Shown: piece by piece, positions 1-12,699 of the stretch
Layout of the letters: the number at the start of each line of letters is the position of its first letter
Numbering within the stretch: position 1 is the first letter of the stretch
Assembly (NCBI RefSeq): GCF_032854445.1
Contig: NC_088298.1
Coordinates: 13,753,504 to 13,817,503 of the forward strand
Reading direction: 5' to 3'
Origin: Liolophura sinensis
Taxonomy: Eukaryota > Mollusca > Polyplacophora > Chitonida > Chitonidae
Length of the DNA: 64,000 bases
Notes under the pieces: generated by a model
What the model was told of the DNA's origin: nothing
Databases searched by the model: none
What the model saw: only the letters and a program-made list of their open reading frames with translations
Made by a program: the position numbers and the translations under genes

Positions 1-198
1 CCGTTACATTACTGTAACTCTTTTACTGATATGCTCCTTCCATTTAACCAATCAGGAAAGCGATATTTCGACACTGCTGAAGTAGGTCTTCACTAAAAAA
101 CTAAACAGTTTAACGGAAAGTGTACAGCCTGAGTGCTGGAGTGTATTCTGTCAGTATGAATATAGTGCTGTGTCATATTCAACATGGCATTTTGTTAG

Positions 199-204
199 TT
201 TAAT
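199..204 (-). promoter_or_regulatory. possible poly(A) signal of the SPFH-like gene
   Basis: ATTAAA on the minus strand about 260 nt beyond the stop codon at 462. No AATAAA on that strand is seen between it and the stop. The hexamer is common by chance. Confidence 0.3.
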
Positions 205-320
205 ACAATCTCTATATGTTGATCCAAAAGAATACGCATGATGCATTTAACACAACATATTGTGTTGTAATAACAATGAATTCTAGCATCCCTCAGGCAA
301 CAGACTTTGTTAAATGTAAC

Positions 321-333
321 GGGGGGGGGGGGG
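321..333. repeat. poly-G run, 13 G
   Basis: Uninterrupted run of 13 G in the presumed 3' flank of the SPFH-like gene. Confidence 0.9.
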
Positions 334-461
334 AGGGTAGTATATACATGTGGGAAGTTAATCGAGAATATTCTCCAACGAGCCGTTTCTGACAAATCGT
401 AAAGGTCTACGGCAGATAGAATTGGTAAAAGATGAAAAAGGTCCAGCTTTTCCGTTCTATG

Positions 462-3400
462 TCACGGAGTTCGGAATTTGACAAAAAGCGGTTGGTAATC
501 CACATTCAGATGTACGCTGTCACTCTCCGCCAGAACCTGGCTGTATTCCAAAGAGTTTTTCAGCTCCTCTGACGTCACGTTCAGACGGTCACACAGTTTG
601 TTCAGCGCGTGGGCACGCGCTCCTCTAACAGCCGTCAAATAGTTCAATCTGGACAAAGACACGGTTAGATTGCCTTCTATCTCCGCGGCCTTCCTAAAGC
701 GGTCCTCTTCAAAACGGATGTTAGCCAGCTAGAAATGAAAGAATAACGATTGTTTGATTTTCGTAGAAATCATTAGACATAACTGACTCGTGATTGTAAT
801 CAAATGGCTCTGATGTCATTATTTCCATTTAATTCCTAATTTCCTCAAAAATGCCAAGAAGATTAAGAGAAACTGAATCGAGTAAAGTTCATGTGGCGTT
901 TTTTCGTTTCATTGGAAGAATGTACTCTATCCAAAGCTTATAGTTCCATATTGAGAGGTTGATCCAATTTTTGATAGCCTTTATACAAAGGTGATCAACT
1001 GATTCTTCGGGATCTTAAAGTTCCAAGAGATTCCTTCATGCATTCGCCCACCCATTCATTCGTTCACTGCTTCCCTTATTCATTCATCCATGCATTTATT
1101 TATTTATTTATTTGATTGGTGTTTTACGCCGTACTCAAGAATATTTCACTTATGTGACGACCGCCAGCATTATGGTGGGAGGAAACCGAGCAGAGCCCTG
1201 GGGAAACCCACGACCATCCGCAGGTTGCTGCAAGACCTTCCCACTTACGGCCAGAAAGGAAACCAGCATGGACTTGAACTCACAGCGACCGCATTGGTGA
1301 GAGGCCCGTGGGTCATTACGTGGGGCCATGGGTCATTACGCTGCGCTAGCGCGCTAACCAACTGAGCCATGGAGGCCCCTTCCATTCATAAACTACTTGA
1401 AACACCTACTCATTCATATCCCCAGTTTGCTAATTCATTTATAGTTCATTCAAACTTTTGTTCACTCATTCGTTATGTGCTCATTAATTCGTTCTGGAGC
1501 CTGTCACCAATGCGATCACTGTAAGTTCCATTTCAGCCAATGCTGGCTCCTTCTCCGGCTATACGTGGGTCAGTTTTCCGGCAACCTGCGGATGGTCGTG
1601 GGTTTCTCCAAGGCTCTGCCCGGTTTTCTCCTAATCTAAAGCTGACCGCCGTCCTATTAGTGAAATATTCTTGAGTGCGGCGTAAAAGACCAAATAAATA
1701 AATAAATAAAATACACCTGCATACTCATATAATATTGTTTCAAATGCAATCAAATAACCAAACATAAAATAAATATTCAACATATGCACTCTAAAACTAA
1801 GGTTTTAGATGATGATTATTAATAATAATATTATGATTATTGACTGATGCTGTAGTAGATTATTTTAATATTCGCTTACACCACCAAAATTAAGCAGTTG
1901 AAAATAGGTGTATATAACATAATAGTTAGTAGCAATAACATGTTGCCTTTCCTGGGATGGAAATGGCTGTGGTCTAATGGTTGGATTTATTTATTTATTT
2001 GATTGATGTTTTACGCCGTAATCAAGAATATTTCACTTATACGACGGCGGCCAGCATTATGGTGGGAGGACTAATGGTTGGAGGTGGGATGCCTTTCGAT
2101 CGCTAGGATATAGGAGGTGTGGGCTCAAACCCATCCTTGGGCAGGGAACGTAGGTATGATCGTTTGCGCCGTTCAAGTTCACTTATCTTTTACTAATATG
2201 TTCTGCATGACATTAAACAAAAAGAATGTTTTCTGAAAATCTGTAAGTTTAACTGATTAGTTTCTAGAGTATATGCACATAAATCATAACCGGCAGTCGT
2301 TTAATTTTTTTCATTCCATCATCTTGACTGTACTAACCATCATGTCCGTCTCTGCCCTCACGGTGTGAGCCTGGGAGGAGTACGCCACGGTGTCCTGGGT
2401 TACGTTTGTCACCACAGTCCTCAGAAAGGCGATCTCCATATCACTCGGGAAGTTCACCCCAAGCAGAAAGAAATGTCTCACCTCCGCATACACGCCTAAG
2501 TCAGTCGGTCTGCAGCTCTCTCTTGGGATACACCCCTCTTTACACGGCCCTGTTCGTAGTGAAATGAGATAGTTACGGAATAAACATAAGAAGTGGCAAA
2601 AAATGCATGACCTAGCTGTTAAGAACTTGATAGATGTAGAGAGCTTTGGCTTGAATATGTGGTGATTCGCCCATCAAATCATGATGATTTATAGATGAAT
2701 GATTGAATAAGCACAATTTAATGATTTATGTTTTTATTTATGTATTTATCAACCTGTAGATGGTCATGGGTTTGACCCTGGGCTCTGCCGAATTAAATAA
2801 AATAATATTAATGTATTTACTCTATCAGTATTTCGCAATATAATGTTTTATGGATGGAATGATATGACGTCAAAGATTAAACATGAAAGAGTGACGTCAT
2901 AGATAGATGTGAAAGCCATACAATTCTTTATCGTGTTATTATTTTACCTTCAACGGTACTTTACTGTAGGTACACTAAAGAAAAGAATAAAGTTAGATGG
3001 ACAGCGTGAAGTGGAATTTCATAGGTGACGTTTAATGTTTAACAGAACTGTCCTCATTAGCATGGCTTGGTGCACATCCCTGGCACATGCGCAACTTGCA
3101 GCTTATCTACAGATCAGCTCTATCCAGACGAACGTCAGCGTATCTAACCTTCCATGCCATGTCTCAGGACCCTGGGTATTTAGTGGCCTATTAAAAATGA
3201 AAACTACAGCTTACTTGTGTCGTTTTGACCGCAGTTCTGTAAACAGCACGCCCCTTCTACCCTCCAACGCACAGCGTTAAATATGGCGGCTTCCACGGTC
3301 TGTCTGTCAGTAATAAACACTCGAGAATCAAACTGAGGTGTGGTTTCCTAGGCAACAGAAGTAACATCAACATGCAGTTACTGAACGTAAATAAAACATT

Positions 3401-5258
3401 TGAAAATATCTGCGTGTATTATTTCGTCTCATTCGCTAAAGTTGTTAGAATTGTTCAGTTTTTGACTGAATCCCGTGAGCTGCTGAATTGAAACACCGTG
3501 ACTTATAACCTTTCATTATCTGGCCGGAAAATGTTTAGAGGGCATTGACATCTACTCAAAATAAATAAAAAGTCTAAGATTTGGAGAAAAAGTAAACACA
3601 GAATCATCCTTAGATAAATTCGTTGAGATTATTCTGTAAATCGCCATAGGTTTCTCCACATATATAGTTTAAATATTGAGATCATCAAATTGTATTTCCT
3701 CGTAGTTACCTTTCTCATCTGCAAAATGTGGGTTAATTCAACGGCTGGAAAATTTACGTCAATATAAAAAGTTTAAAAAGTTTAAACAACACGGTCTCCA
3801 AATGTACACATGACCAACCGTTGCCAAAATCTGGACTTAAGGTAACATATAGCCTATCTTGGTAACAAAGAATGAGAAAGATGACTGATACCTTGATGGA
3901 GTCAATAGCCCTGTTTATGATTGGCTGAGAGAAGTTTGACCGGTAGGTTTCGTGCAGAGTGGGAACATCCCATCGTCTGAGGAAATATTGAAACGTCAGC
4001 GAGAGGGATATCTGAAATACATAGCAGGATAAATAGAGCAGTAGTGAAGAGGAGTATGAATATAAGAGTCCTACGCTGTATCATACTCGTTATTAACCAA
4101 AGACGCACGAAAAATTAGGTAGAAACTGAGACAGGGAGAGTATTGTTTATACAAGTTATCCTTGTTAGACATATTTTTCTCGTTCCATTTGAAATAATAG
4201 TCCAAAACGCAATGTTCTTTGAGAGACACTGTAGTTTCTCTTAATCAGATCGAATGTGTTTCTTGCCTTACCCCCAGTTCGTCTTGTGTACCCACGGAGA
4301 GATTCCTGAGGGTGACCAGCTGACCTGTAGCAGGGTAAGTCACCATACCCCAGGAGGGGCCGCGAGTCACCCACTGGTTCCAGTATACCCAGGACGGGTC
4401 TACTGTTCCTACAGCGTTCTCCTTCATCAAACCATACTGTGGACAGAGAGAAGAACTCTTACCATATTCTCATCACAGAGCCATGGGACTTGCTTGCAGT
4501 GTTTAATTCATGGTTTTGTTAAATGGTGTCAAACATTCTACCAGCAGGAAACATCAGGAAAGCCAGAAGTAAACCACGAGCCTTTGGTAAGTTACTGATG
4601 GGTATTCCCACACAGAAGTCGCCAGCACAACGAGCTAAGTGTGTCTGTCACCTTGCTGGAAGGCAGGTGATGTTCGATAATGAGATTGGTTTGACTAAAC
4701 GAGAAATATTTCATAAATTTTGAAACGCATTCTGTGAAGTACATAGTTTAATAATCGATATTTATACATGTACTGGATAATCTACGGTTCACAGTCCTCC
4801 TCTTACAGCTGATCGGCCAACGCTAATTCTATAGTATTATTAATTTTTTAATGGCGAAGGAAATTAATGTTCAAAACAGTTTGTAACCGTGATGCTAATT
4901 TCAGTAAGTTTCCTCTGAGACAAGTCGGTATCGGAATGTTTCAAACTCACTGCCTTCAATAATTTACCTCATAATATTCAGCATACTTGACAAAATTAAA
5001 GTAATACACGAACAGTCCAACCAGAACGCCCACCAACATGACAATCATCCACGTGACCGCACATCTTTTCTTGTTCAGACGACGGCTCCATCTTCGTTTC
5101 TCTTTTGGGGCGTGGCCACGTCGTCTTGGTGACACGGACCTTTCACGGTTTTCGGCGTCATCAGGGTCGTTGTGTTTGGAGCTGTCGTTGTTTGACGTCT
5201 TGGGTATTTTCGAGGACACTGAGCGTAATTTCAGAGCAGTTGAAAACCTACAATTCAT
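462..5258 (-). CDS. SPFH/band-7-like type II membrane protein, six coding exons, 379 aa
   Basis: Spliced gene read right to left. Coding exons: 4968-5258, 4272-4436, 3892-4011, 3215-3299, 2338-2549, 462-728. Each junction has a GT donor and AG acceptor. Exon lengths 291, 165, 120, 85, 212 and 267 sum to 1140 nt, exactly 380 codons with a single final stop, so all phases agree. The ATG at 5256-5258 opens a basic N-tail (RRWSRRLNKKR just before the membrane) and one hydrophobic segment at residues 66-89, predicting N-in/C-out. Residues 98-192 (YGL.., GTVD.., FQYFLRRWDVPTLHETY, AIDSIK) resemble SPFH/prohibitin-type domains as I know them; that is recognition, not a search. Six cysteines (210, 211, 215, 223, 227, 233) follow, then a charged helical C-terminus. 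Function unknown; membrane-microdomain scaffold is only an inference. Exon structure is very secure, family moderate. Confidence 0.85.
1094..1379 (-). mobile_element. SINE family A, full length
   Basis: Lies in the last intron of the SPFH-like gene. Read on the minus strand it has a tRNA-like head (GGGGCCTCCATGGCTCAGTT, A-box type), the central part with 'CTGCGGATGGTCGTGGGTTT', the conserved 'TATTCTTGAGTACGGCGTAA' tail and terminal (AAAT)n. A short stretch 'gggtcattacg' is duplicated in the head region (around 1311-1340). It faces the truncated copy at 1503 in inverted orientation. Confidence 0.9.
1503..1709 (+). mobile_element. SINE family A, 5'-truncated
   Basis: Starts inside the head (equivalent of 'TCTCACCAATGCGGTCGCTG') and runs through the body to 'TGAGTGCGGCGTAAAAGACC' and (AAAT)n. 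More diverged than the full-length copies. Confidence 0.85.
1986..2070 (-). mobile_element. SINE family A, 85-bp 3' fragment with 12-bp target duplication
   Basis: Only the last 85 bp of the family (tail with ACGGCGTAA equivalent and (AAAT)n). It is bracketed by CTAATGGTTGGA at 1974-1985 and 2071-2082, so it is a genuine 5'-truncated insertion rather than a decayed full copy. The target itself looks like a tRNA-type pol III head ('ggtctaatggttgga ... gggctcaaaccca'). Confidence 0.9.
2750..2808 (+). mobile_element. SINE family A, small central fragment
   Basis: 'aacctgtagatggtcatggg' and 'gggctctgccg' match the central segment of family A, followed by AAATAAAATAA. Tail motif absent. Intronic. 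Confidence 0.5.
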
Positions 5259-7123
5259 GTTGACGATCTTTAAGTTTTTTAACGGTGGTTCGATCTATGG
5301 AAATAATGCATGCATCAAACTTACTTAGTTTATTAAGATGTGTTTTCAGTACATTTTCATTGTTATATCAAAATCAATTTCAGAACCTGGAAGTGATAAT
5401 ACTTCTAACATAAAGCGTGCCAATATGTCACAGTCAACAAGTCGCTTTAAAATGAGGTTTCATAGCTGCATTCGACAAGTCATAATAGTGTTAAATGTCC
5501 AACATAAGCACGCTATTTGAGGATCTTTTGTTTCATGTAACTTACATTTTATTTGGTGGTAACCGCCATCATCTACGGCATTTTCTGAAAAAAGGCGGTA
5601 TAAATTATAAAACAGCAGGCTTAACATACAGTCATGTCACTGGGGAAGCAGAGAATATTATAAATACGCATTTACTAACTTTTAATTAAATTATTCCATT
5701 GGTGATAAACGCCATACAAAAAAAACCGTTATATTTGTAGATTGTAGAATATGTATAACACTCTCAATGCGTGTCTTGGAAACAATAAGCAGTGGATCAT
5801 AGGGCCGTTTTTTTTTTTTGAGGACAACTCGTGTTGTCCACAAAACATTTTGTGTATGTCTTTTCTGGTGAGAAAGCTTGTCAATAACTTGCCAAAGGTC
5901 AGGGGTTTAAAACGGATACACCACGTTGTCTGCCCATTAGGCTGATCACCATCTAATAAATGGAAAAGTTTTCAACATGGCATTTAACAACAGTCAACTA
6001 AATGAATGAATACGATGGTGGCCATATTAAGTGAGTGACTTACAGATTTGCACGCCAAATTGCATGATGATAAATTCACACAAGAATATACTTATATTTA
6101 TTGTATTCTTGAGGCAGGTTAAGGGAGGTGTTGCGCTCCACAAGAACACGTCAAATGCATTGTTTGCCGATTTTATTCGTAACTGCGATTTTATTAGGAG
6201 ATTGTGTACAATCATCTCAAGTTGTAACCTTTATATCGCCTATGTAAGTTGGCATATCAATGATGTATCGATGGGCAAGTTCATGGATGACAGAAACCGG
6301 GCATAGCCTGTGGGTTTGAAGTATTGTATCTTACTTTTGATATTTCAAAGAAAAAGCAAAAAGTGTGGTTTGCGCTCGAAATCAGATGGATCATTTTACC
6401 TCCGCTGAGTGAGGATAGGTTCATGGTCAGTGTTCGTACGTGTAAGAGCCTAGATGACAACAAGCCATTTGGCAACGATTCTCTGGTCGTCTTTCGTTTG
6501 TAGTTGAAGACCAGTTACCTTCCACTAATACGCTGTGCATACACGTACGTGTGAGTCATACGTGGGAAGTTAATGGTATAAGTGAAATTTCTTTAGTTCT
6601 ACAAACAAAGAAATCGGAGTAAAGAAAATGTTTGTGTGGATACGCGTCTACATAGAAATAACATGGCTGTTAGTAACACTTATACACGTACATTTCACAG
6701 TAGGTGATAACCCGCTTACATCGTTATACGCTTATGTTTCCGGCTCTAACGTATGGGTCCACGTATAATGGATTCGAGTACGTAATGTCGTCAGTCAAAT
6801 TCTAGTGGTTCACAGGAACATCCGCTCAGAGTAGCCACTCAATGTCATCCAGTATGTCATAGCTCTAGGTAAAATATAGCCTGCTAATATACGACTGGTG
6901 CAATAACAGAGTAACTGACATATCTCAACCTGTATACCTGTGTGCATAGACTGTGTTATAAACATATATGTACATCTTTCCTCAGGAGAGGCTAATTTAG
7001 GTTTTTTTTTCTTTTGGGTTCAAACAGGTATTTTCATGTACACAATGTGTATACTCTGATGTCATCCATCGGTAACATGGAACATCCATGCCGGTAACAT
7101 GGGAAAAAAACGCAGATTAATGA
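5259..7123. other. 5' flank of the SPFH-like gene, no recognised feature
   Basis: Presumed promoter side of the minus-strand gene. No TATA box or CpG-rich block stands out. The short ORFs here look like chance: no domain, no splice-compatible neighbours. Confidence 0.5.
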
Positions 7124-7149
7124 GTGGGTTTGTGTTTAAACTCTGAACA

Positions 7150-7343
<194 letters not shown>

Positions 7344-7389
7344 AGGCTTATATACAGCTGTCTTTGTATTATACTCAGAATCCCTGATG

Positions 7390-7643
7390 AGTCGTAAATC
7401 ATATCGCAGTCTTATTAAGTCACCTAAGGACTTTAATATTGATCACTTGAAGAAACATGTTCTGAAAATTTACCCTATTTTAAGTAGTTTATGTGTAAAG
7501 ATCTGCGGTCAAGATTACAACATATCGATGTTCTGATGTCACTTCCGCAGTCTGACTCCATTCAGGGGAGCAAAAGAACTGTATATAGAACCTGCTAAGG
7601 CAGGAAATGACCTGCATGGAGATTCTTAGTCCAGACGCTTGAC
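7390..7643. repeat. 254-bp dispersed repeat, copy 1
   Basis: Matches 23499-23752 without gaps; I count 5 mismatches in 254 (about 98%). No ORF, no terminal inverted repeats, no tRNA-like boxes. Both copies begin 'agtcgtaaatcatatcgcag' and end 'ccagacgcttgac'. Flanked here by duplicated (CATA)n-containing sequence. Confidence 0.9.
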
Positions 7644-7644
7644 A

Positions 7645-7684
7645 TATATACATACATACATACATACATACATACATACATACA
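7645..7684. repeat. (CATA)n microsatellite
   Basis: Second CATA tract. It is followed by 'caggcttatatacagc' and 'ctcagaatccctgatgag', which also follow the CATA tract at 7311-7389, so the flanks of the 254-bp repeat are a direct duplication. Confidence 0.95.
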
Positions 7685-7755
7685 GGCTTATATACAGCGG
7701 TCATTGTATTATACAGCTATCTTTGTATTATACTCAGAATCCCTGATGAGATTGA

Positions 7756-8312
7756 AAGTTCGAAACTTAAGTTGGACCACAACTAGGCCCTATATTAAAA
7801 ATTGAGAAGGTTTGCTTTTTTTTCTTCCTATACGTATGTCTCCATATCAGAATAATAAACTTCTCTCTTATATATATGTAAGGTATGTACAGGCTGCAAA
7901 GGTGTCCATGCGTTTGTGATGAACGCGCTGATTTATTTGCTCGTTAAGCGTCATGGATAAGAATATACATAAAGCGGAGATTCCATCTACGTGTGGTGGT
8001 AGCCACATTGGATTAAACAGTTCCTTAACACACATATCACGTATAAGTAACAATCTTACCTTACGCTGTAATACAGCATACGGTTTTACAGTGCATATAT
8101 GTCACACGGGTTTGCCTCGACGTTCACGGAGATCACTGTAGCAGCCGCTGATTAAAACACCTTATAAACAAAAAAAAAAACAACTTATAAACACCTTATG
8201 CTAAGGTTAGTTAAATCTAACTGCTGGCTGTCTTACCTGATCATTCAAGCGATGGCGATCTTAATGAGGCTTTTATTAACACTTATTAATACTTAACACT
8301 AACACCAAAGAA
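7756..8312. other. intergenic, nothing recognised
   Basis: No ORF with a recognisable domain and no repeat family recognised, apart from a short A-rich run near 8170. Confidence 0.5.
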
Positions 8313-8418
8313 CCGAGACGATTTTTAAAGCAGCGGAGCGAAACCGTTTACATCCCGAGACAGAATTTTTGTACATATCAAGATTTGTACGCCATTTAAG
8401 TATGCCGTAATAAACCTG

Positions 8419-8603
8419 TTTATTTATGTTTTACGTCGTACTCAGGGAGCCCAGGGGACACACACAATCATCCGCAGGTTGCTGGAAGAACGTCCCACGT
8501 ACGGCCGGAGAGGAAGCCAGTGTGAGCTGAACTTGAACTCACAACGATCGATTTGGTGAGAGGGTCTTGGGTCATTGCGCCGAGCTGGCACGCTAACCAC
8601 CCC
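8419..8603 (-). mobile_element. SINE family A, internally deleted
   Basis: (TTTA)n-side tail 'gttttacgtcgtactcaggg' jumps straight to the central 'catccgcaggttgctggaag', so the segment containing the ATATTTCACTTATACGACG part is lost. The head region ends in diverged 'gagctggcacgctaacca'. Confidence 0.8.
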
Positions 8604-9317
8604 CGTAATATACTTGAAAATATGCCTTTACATAGATGTATGTATATGTGTATATTACATGTACGAAAATCGGGATTGTTAAAGCCGTGAAGCGAAACCG
8701 TTTTCACCGCCAGCAATTTCTCACAGATCCAGGCTTTATATAGCCCCGTGGTTTTAAAGAAAATGACAGAGCATTGAAACATATTTTTGTCTTTTATTAT
8801 ATCGTACAGTTCCATGTTAATTTCCCTGTTAGTATGGTATTTGCCCCAGTCTGCACATCTGTTGTTAAAGGACAAGGCAGTGCCTGGCTAAAACATTTTT
8901 CAGTCGAAAGCTTTCTAAAAAGTATCATACTTTATTATTTTAAGAAGATTTCACCGAATAACATGTAGAACAAACTGACAATGCTGTACCAATGGCTGGT
9001 GGGAATCAAGACGTCTTGAGAATTTCATCCAGTCAAACACGTTGCTATCAGATTGCGAGCTTCAGATTGCGAAGCTGTGACGTAGCGTTTACCCATTTAC
9101 TCTATGAAGTGACATATGATAACAGAGTTTACAACAGTTTAGTTACGTGTAGCCGAAGGGTCATTTCACAAAGTATTGTTGGATAGTTGTGTATCATTTG
9201 CGGACCACCACAGAGTGTACGCCGTGTAATATTCAGTGACGGTACCACAAATTATGTCAGACAGTAGCATACCGTCTCGGCCCATACCGCTTTCATCTCC
9301 TCAGTAGACCCCAGGCC

Positions 9318-9640
9318 TACTTAGTGAGTGAGTGAGTGCTTGGGGTTTAACGTCATACTTAACAATTTTTCAGTCATATGACGACGAAGGAATCCTTAGA
9401 ATGCATGTAATGTGCCTCCTTTTTGCAGGACGGATTTCCACCGCTCATTTATTTTGTGTTGCTTCACTGAGAAGCCTTACCCAAAGCTAGTAAGCTGCCA
9501 CCCCCCACCCTCCACATAGCCATTATACTGATACGAATAAACCAGTCGTTGCACTATCCCCTTAATGATGAACGCCAAGCGAGGAAGCTGTAACTTTCTC
9601 TTTTAAAGTCTTATGTGTGACTCGACCCAGGGTTGACGTC
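9318..9640 (-). mobile_element. SINE family B
   Basis: On the minus strand: 'gactcgacccagggttgacg' head remnant at the right, and the tail 'TTGTTAAGTATGACGTTAAA' plus CCCCAAGCACTCACTCACTC at the left. The middle is partly replaced by unrelated sequence. The tail forms an inverted pair with the fragment at 9678-9729. Confidence 0.75.
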
Positions 9641-9677
9641 ACCTTGCTGTCTACATTACAGGCGCTCTAAAAGCTTC

Positions 9678-9729
9678 TTCGTTGTCAAATTGTTAAGCAT
9701 GACGTTAAACCCCAAGCACTCACTCACAC
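9678..9729 (+). mobile_element. SINE family B, tail fragment
   Basis: 'aaattgttaagcatgacgtt' followed by 'aaaccccaagcactcactca'. Opposite orientation to the tail at 9318-9370. Confidence 0.75.
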
Positions 9730-12690
9730 ATTCTAAATCTATATACGACTTGGAATGGCCATGCCATAAGACTTCTTCAAAGAGAGCGAGTTGAGGTATC
9801 AGCTTGCCTAATACGATTAAATGAACGGAAGGAGGACAACCTGTATTTCGCAGGTAGGCTTGTTTTCTTTACGATTTAATCAGACCATTGAATGCTGCAA
9901 GCAACAACACCAAATACAACACTAGATGAGTCTGATTACAATAACGGCGTACTTAGCTACCCGACAACCGATATGTGTCGATTAGAGCGTTGAAACAAAG
10001 CCCGACGAACAGTGTTTTTCCTTGGCAAAATCCAAATCGGTTTCCATAGAAATCCAAGTTTTATGTGTTAGTTCCCGTGAAATAAAAGATCCGTCTGATC
10101 AAAGCATGGGTCTCTGCTTATATAGGAATTGATACTCTTTTTTCCAGGATGGAACGATCTGAATGTCGATGCAGATTTGTATCGATGCAGATTTGTGATC
10201 TGACCATGAATAATTCAGTAATTATATGTCAAGCTCTTCAGATTGACCAAGACTTGTTCATTTAACCCTTCTTATCTGATGGGAGCCTCATGCTACGAGT
10301 GCTGGCTACAGCTAGGCTCTGCCGTGAAGGGCATAGATTCTGTTATCTAGCGGGATGGGGTGGGATGGGAGTGGGCTTGTCGCAGAATAGATGGGTCGAA
10401 ATACAGATTTGTGATTGTAAGGAGGCAGTTATCGGGCTTTGCTTTAAACAACGCTCAGATATGAACTAAGATATATTATTTTTATTCGAAGTACGATAAG
10501 CCACAAGTGAGACTTTTCGCCGTCATCCTCTTGCATCGTCATCACTTGGGGCTTGCTTAGTGTTAAGCTGCCCTTAGCTAAGTGCACTTTATACCATGCG
10601 TTGTCATGGTAGTTAAGGGCTTACTTAGCTAAGGTAACTTCACGAAACCGGCCCCAGGTCGAGGCAGTGGAGTCATTTGACACTAAACACGGAATTGTAC
10701 TAGAATTACTGCTTAATTAAATCACGTAGTAAAGTCCAATGCCGGCTTATTCTGGATTTGGCACAGTTCACCATTTATAAAAGATTTATCACAAGAAGCA
10801 ATGAGTTGAGCAGAAAACTTAAGAACTTTTTTTTTACAAATATTCGCATGCAAAATGCAGTTGGAGCTTATTTTCATGAAAAATTGTCTTAGATATATGT
10901 TTATACAGATAATCAATATGCCTACTTCAAAGTCATAGGATTCCATAACATAAAAGCTGTGTCCGGAAGGATTTGCCAGGAACTTGAGACAAGACCAAAG
11001 AACACGGCGAATCACATAATCAGTGGTTCAATGTCTCGGAAAGGACACAAGACGAAGTCTGTACAAAAGTTCGCAAAACCCATACAGCATTGGATAGTCA
11101 TGTTTTCATATATTTTTCTCAAAGGCTTTTTTTCTGTTTGCCTTTTCTATCATACAAAGGCAGTTATACTAAAATGTTGAAAAAAGATTCAAAACAATTG
11201 ACTCTGACCTACAGGTATTAATATGGTCTTTTTGGAAGACATTTTTGAAAAGTGTCAAGGGGACACCACTTGCAGCCTCATCGCCACCTTTCACCAATAC
11301 TCTCGCCAACACTTTCAAACTTTCATGAAGAAAGCTCATACCTTCTCAAAACAATTTCCAGTACTTTATGCCAAGCATACACCCGTACGCCAAAAATTTT
11401 AACCCGAGAGGAAAAAAAGACTTTACACCCTAAAAGACACAGTAGAAAAGATGAGTTACGCGTGAGGAATATCGCATCGTTTTCATTCCCCTAGCTATCT
11501 GGAATGTATTTACTGCGACAACCAATACCCAAGCCAAGATCTTTCGATACATGGAGTCTGTGGTTACACGAAGTCCTTTTACCGCTTGTTGACCTCATTC
11601 GGTGTGGAGAAATCATCTTTGGAGAACTACCTGGTCACAGTTGTTTCTCTGTTCACTGAGCAAAAAAAGGCGATGTAGATTTTTACGGGCATTTCATGGA
11701 ACTGGTAATCGTATCGTCTTTTTGTATTCGATATTTTTGTGACCCAGCTCTAGTTTATGATCGTTTACCGTTTGCAAACCATAAAATCCATTATTACAAT
11801 TACAACTTTGTAGTTAACAACTACACTCGGGAGGCACGTGAGCGACGGTGTAACCAACAGATCTTCGTGAAGATGACTGGTAGCTTCTCATTTGACAAGA
11901 CTAAAACATGGCGAGTACGTGGAATGTGCAAATCTTGGTCACTATTTCAATGCTTTTATCTTTAAAAGTTCTAAAAACATATTTTTGCTACAGTCGCCTT
12001 TTCTTTTAAAAGTTTTCACTTTTAAATAGAAACATTAAAAGCATTGTACGTGCGGCCAGATTTGATGCCAGATATACAAAAGAAACGTCGTCAAATACCC
12101 AATAAATGCATAAATAATAAATACATACCTATCCTATGCAAATGTTGTTCAACATTGACAATTTTAAAACAAAGTTAAACTCTCATATCTTAAATACATG
12201 TATGCAATAAACCAACCACATTAACGTATTTGCATGTTATGCACAACGCCTCTGCAATATTCTTTTAATATTTAATAGCCAATTTCAATGTTTCATTTTG
12301 TCAAACTGCCTCTGGTTGTAGTGGAGTATTGGGAGATAATTGAAAACTGTGTGTGTCAGCATTGACTCTTCCGCTTTTTTTTATCCCGAGCTCACCGCCC
12401 AAGGCTCGTTTCACATCTCGCAGTTTCGTTAATTGTAGCTCTATTGCTTTATATCCAGTTCACCTCTCGAATAAAGGATTGCCAATGTGGATAGCTCATG
12501 TGCTCTATTGGGTACCCGGGGCAAGCAGTCGCTAACACCGAGTCACTAAAGCACGCCAACATTACATAGTAACGACTTATTGACGCTCCACGAACTTATG
12601 GCAATAAGGAAGACTATACAGGTCGAACAATTAACTAACACTCGCTAGGAAGGATTTAGAATGGAAGTCGGATGCGGCCATTCACTCTCC
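9730..12690. other. intergenic; possible MITE remnant at 10550-10660
   Basis: At 10550-10660 two CTTAGCTAAG palindromes and a 'ccatgcgttgtcatgg' hairpin precede 'cacgaaaccggccccag'. That end resembles the start of 14033 (ctggggcccgttttacgaaa), as expected for termini of a non-autonomous DNA transposon. No protein-coding exon is supported elsewhere in this stretch. Confidence 0.35.
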
Positions 12691-12699
12691 TACACATTT

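Noticed and set aside
8992-9186. 64-aa ORF (QTRCYQIASFRLRSCDVA)
   Set aside because: Contains an internal duplication of 'cagattgcgaagc'-type DNA; no splice context or recognised domain, so not annotated as a gene.
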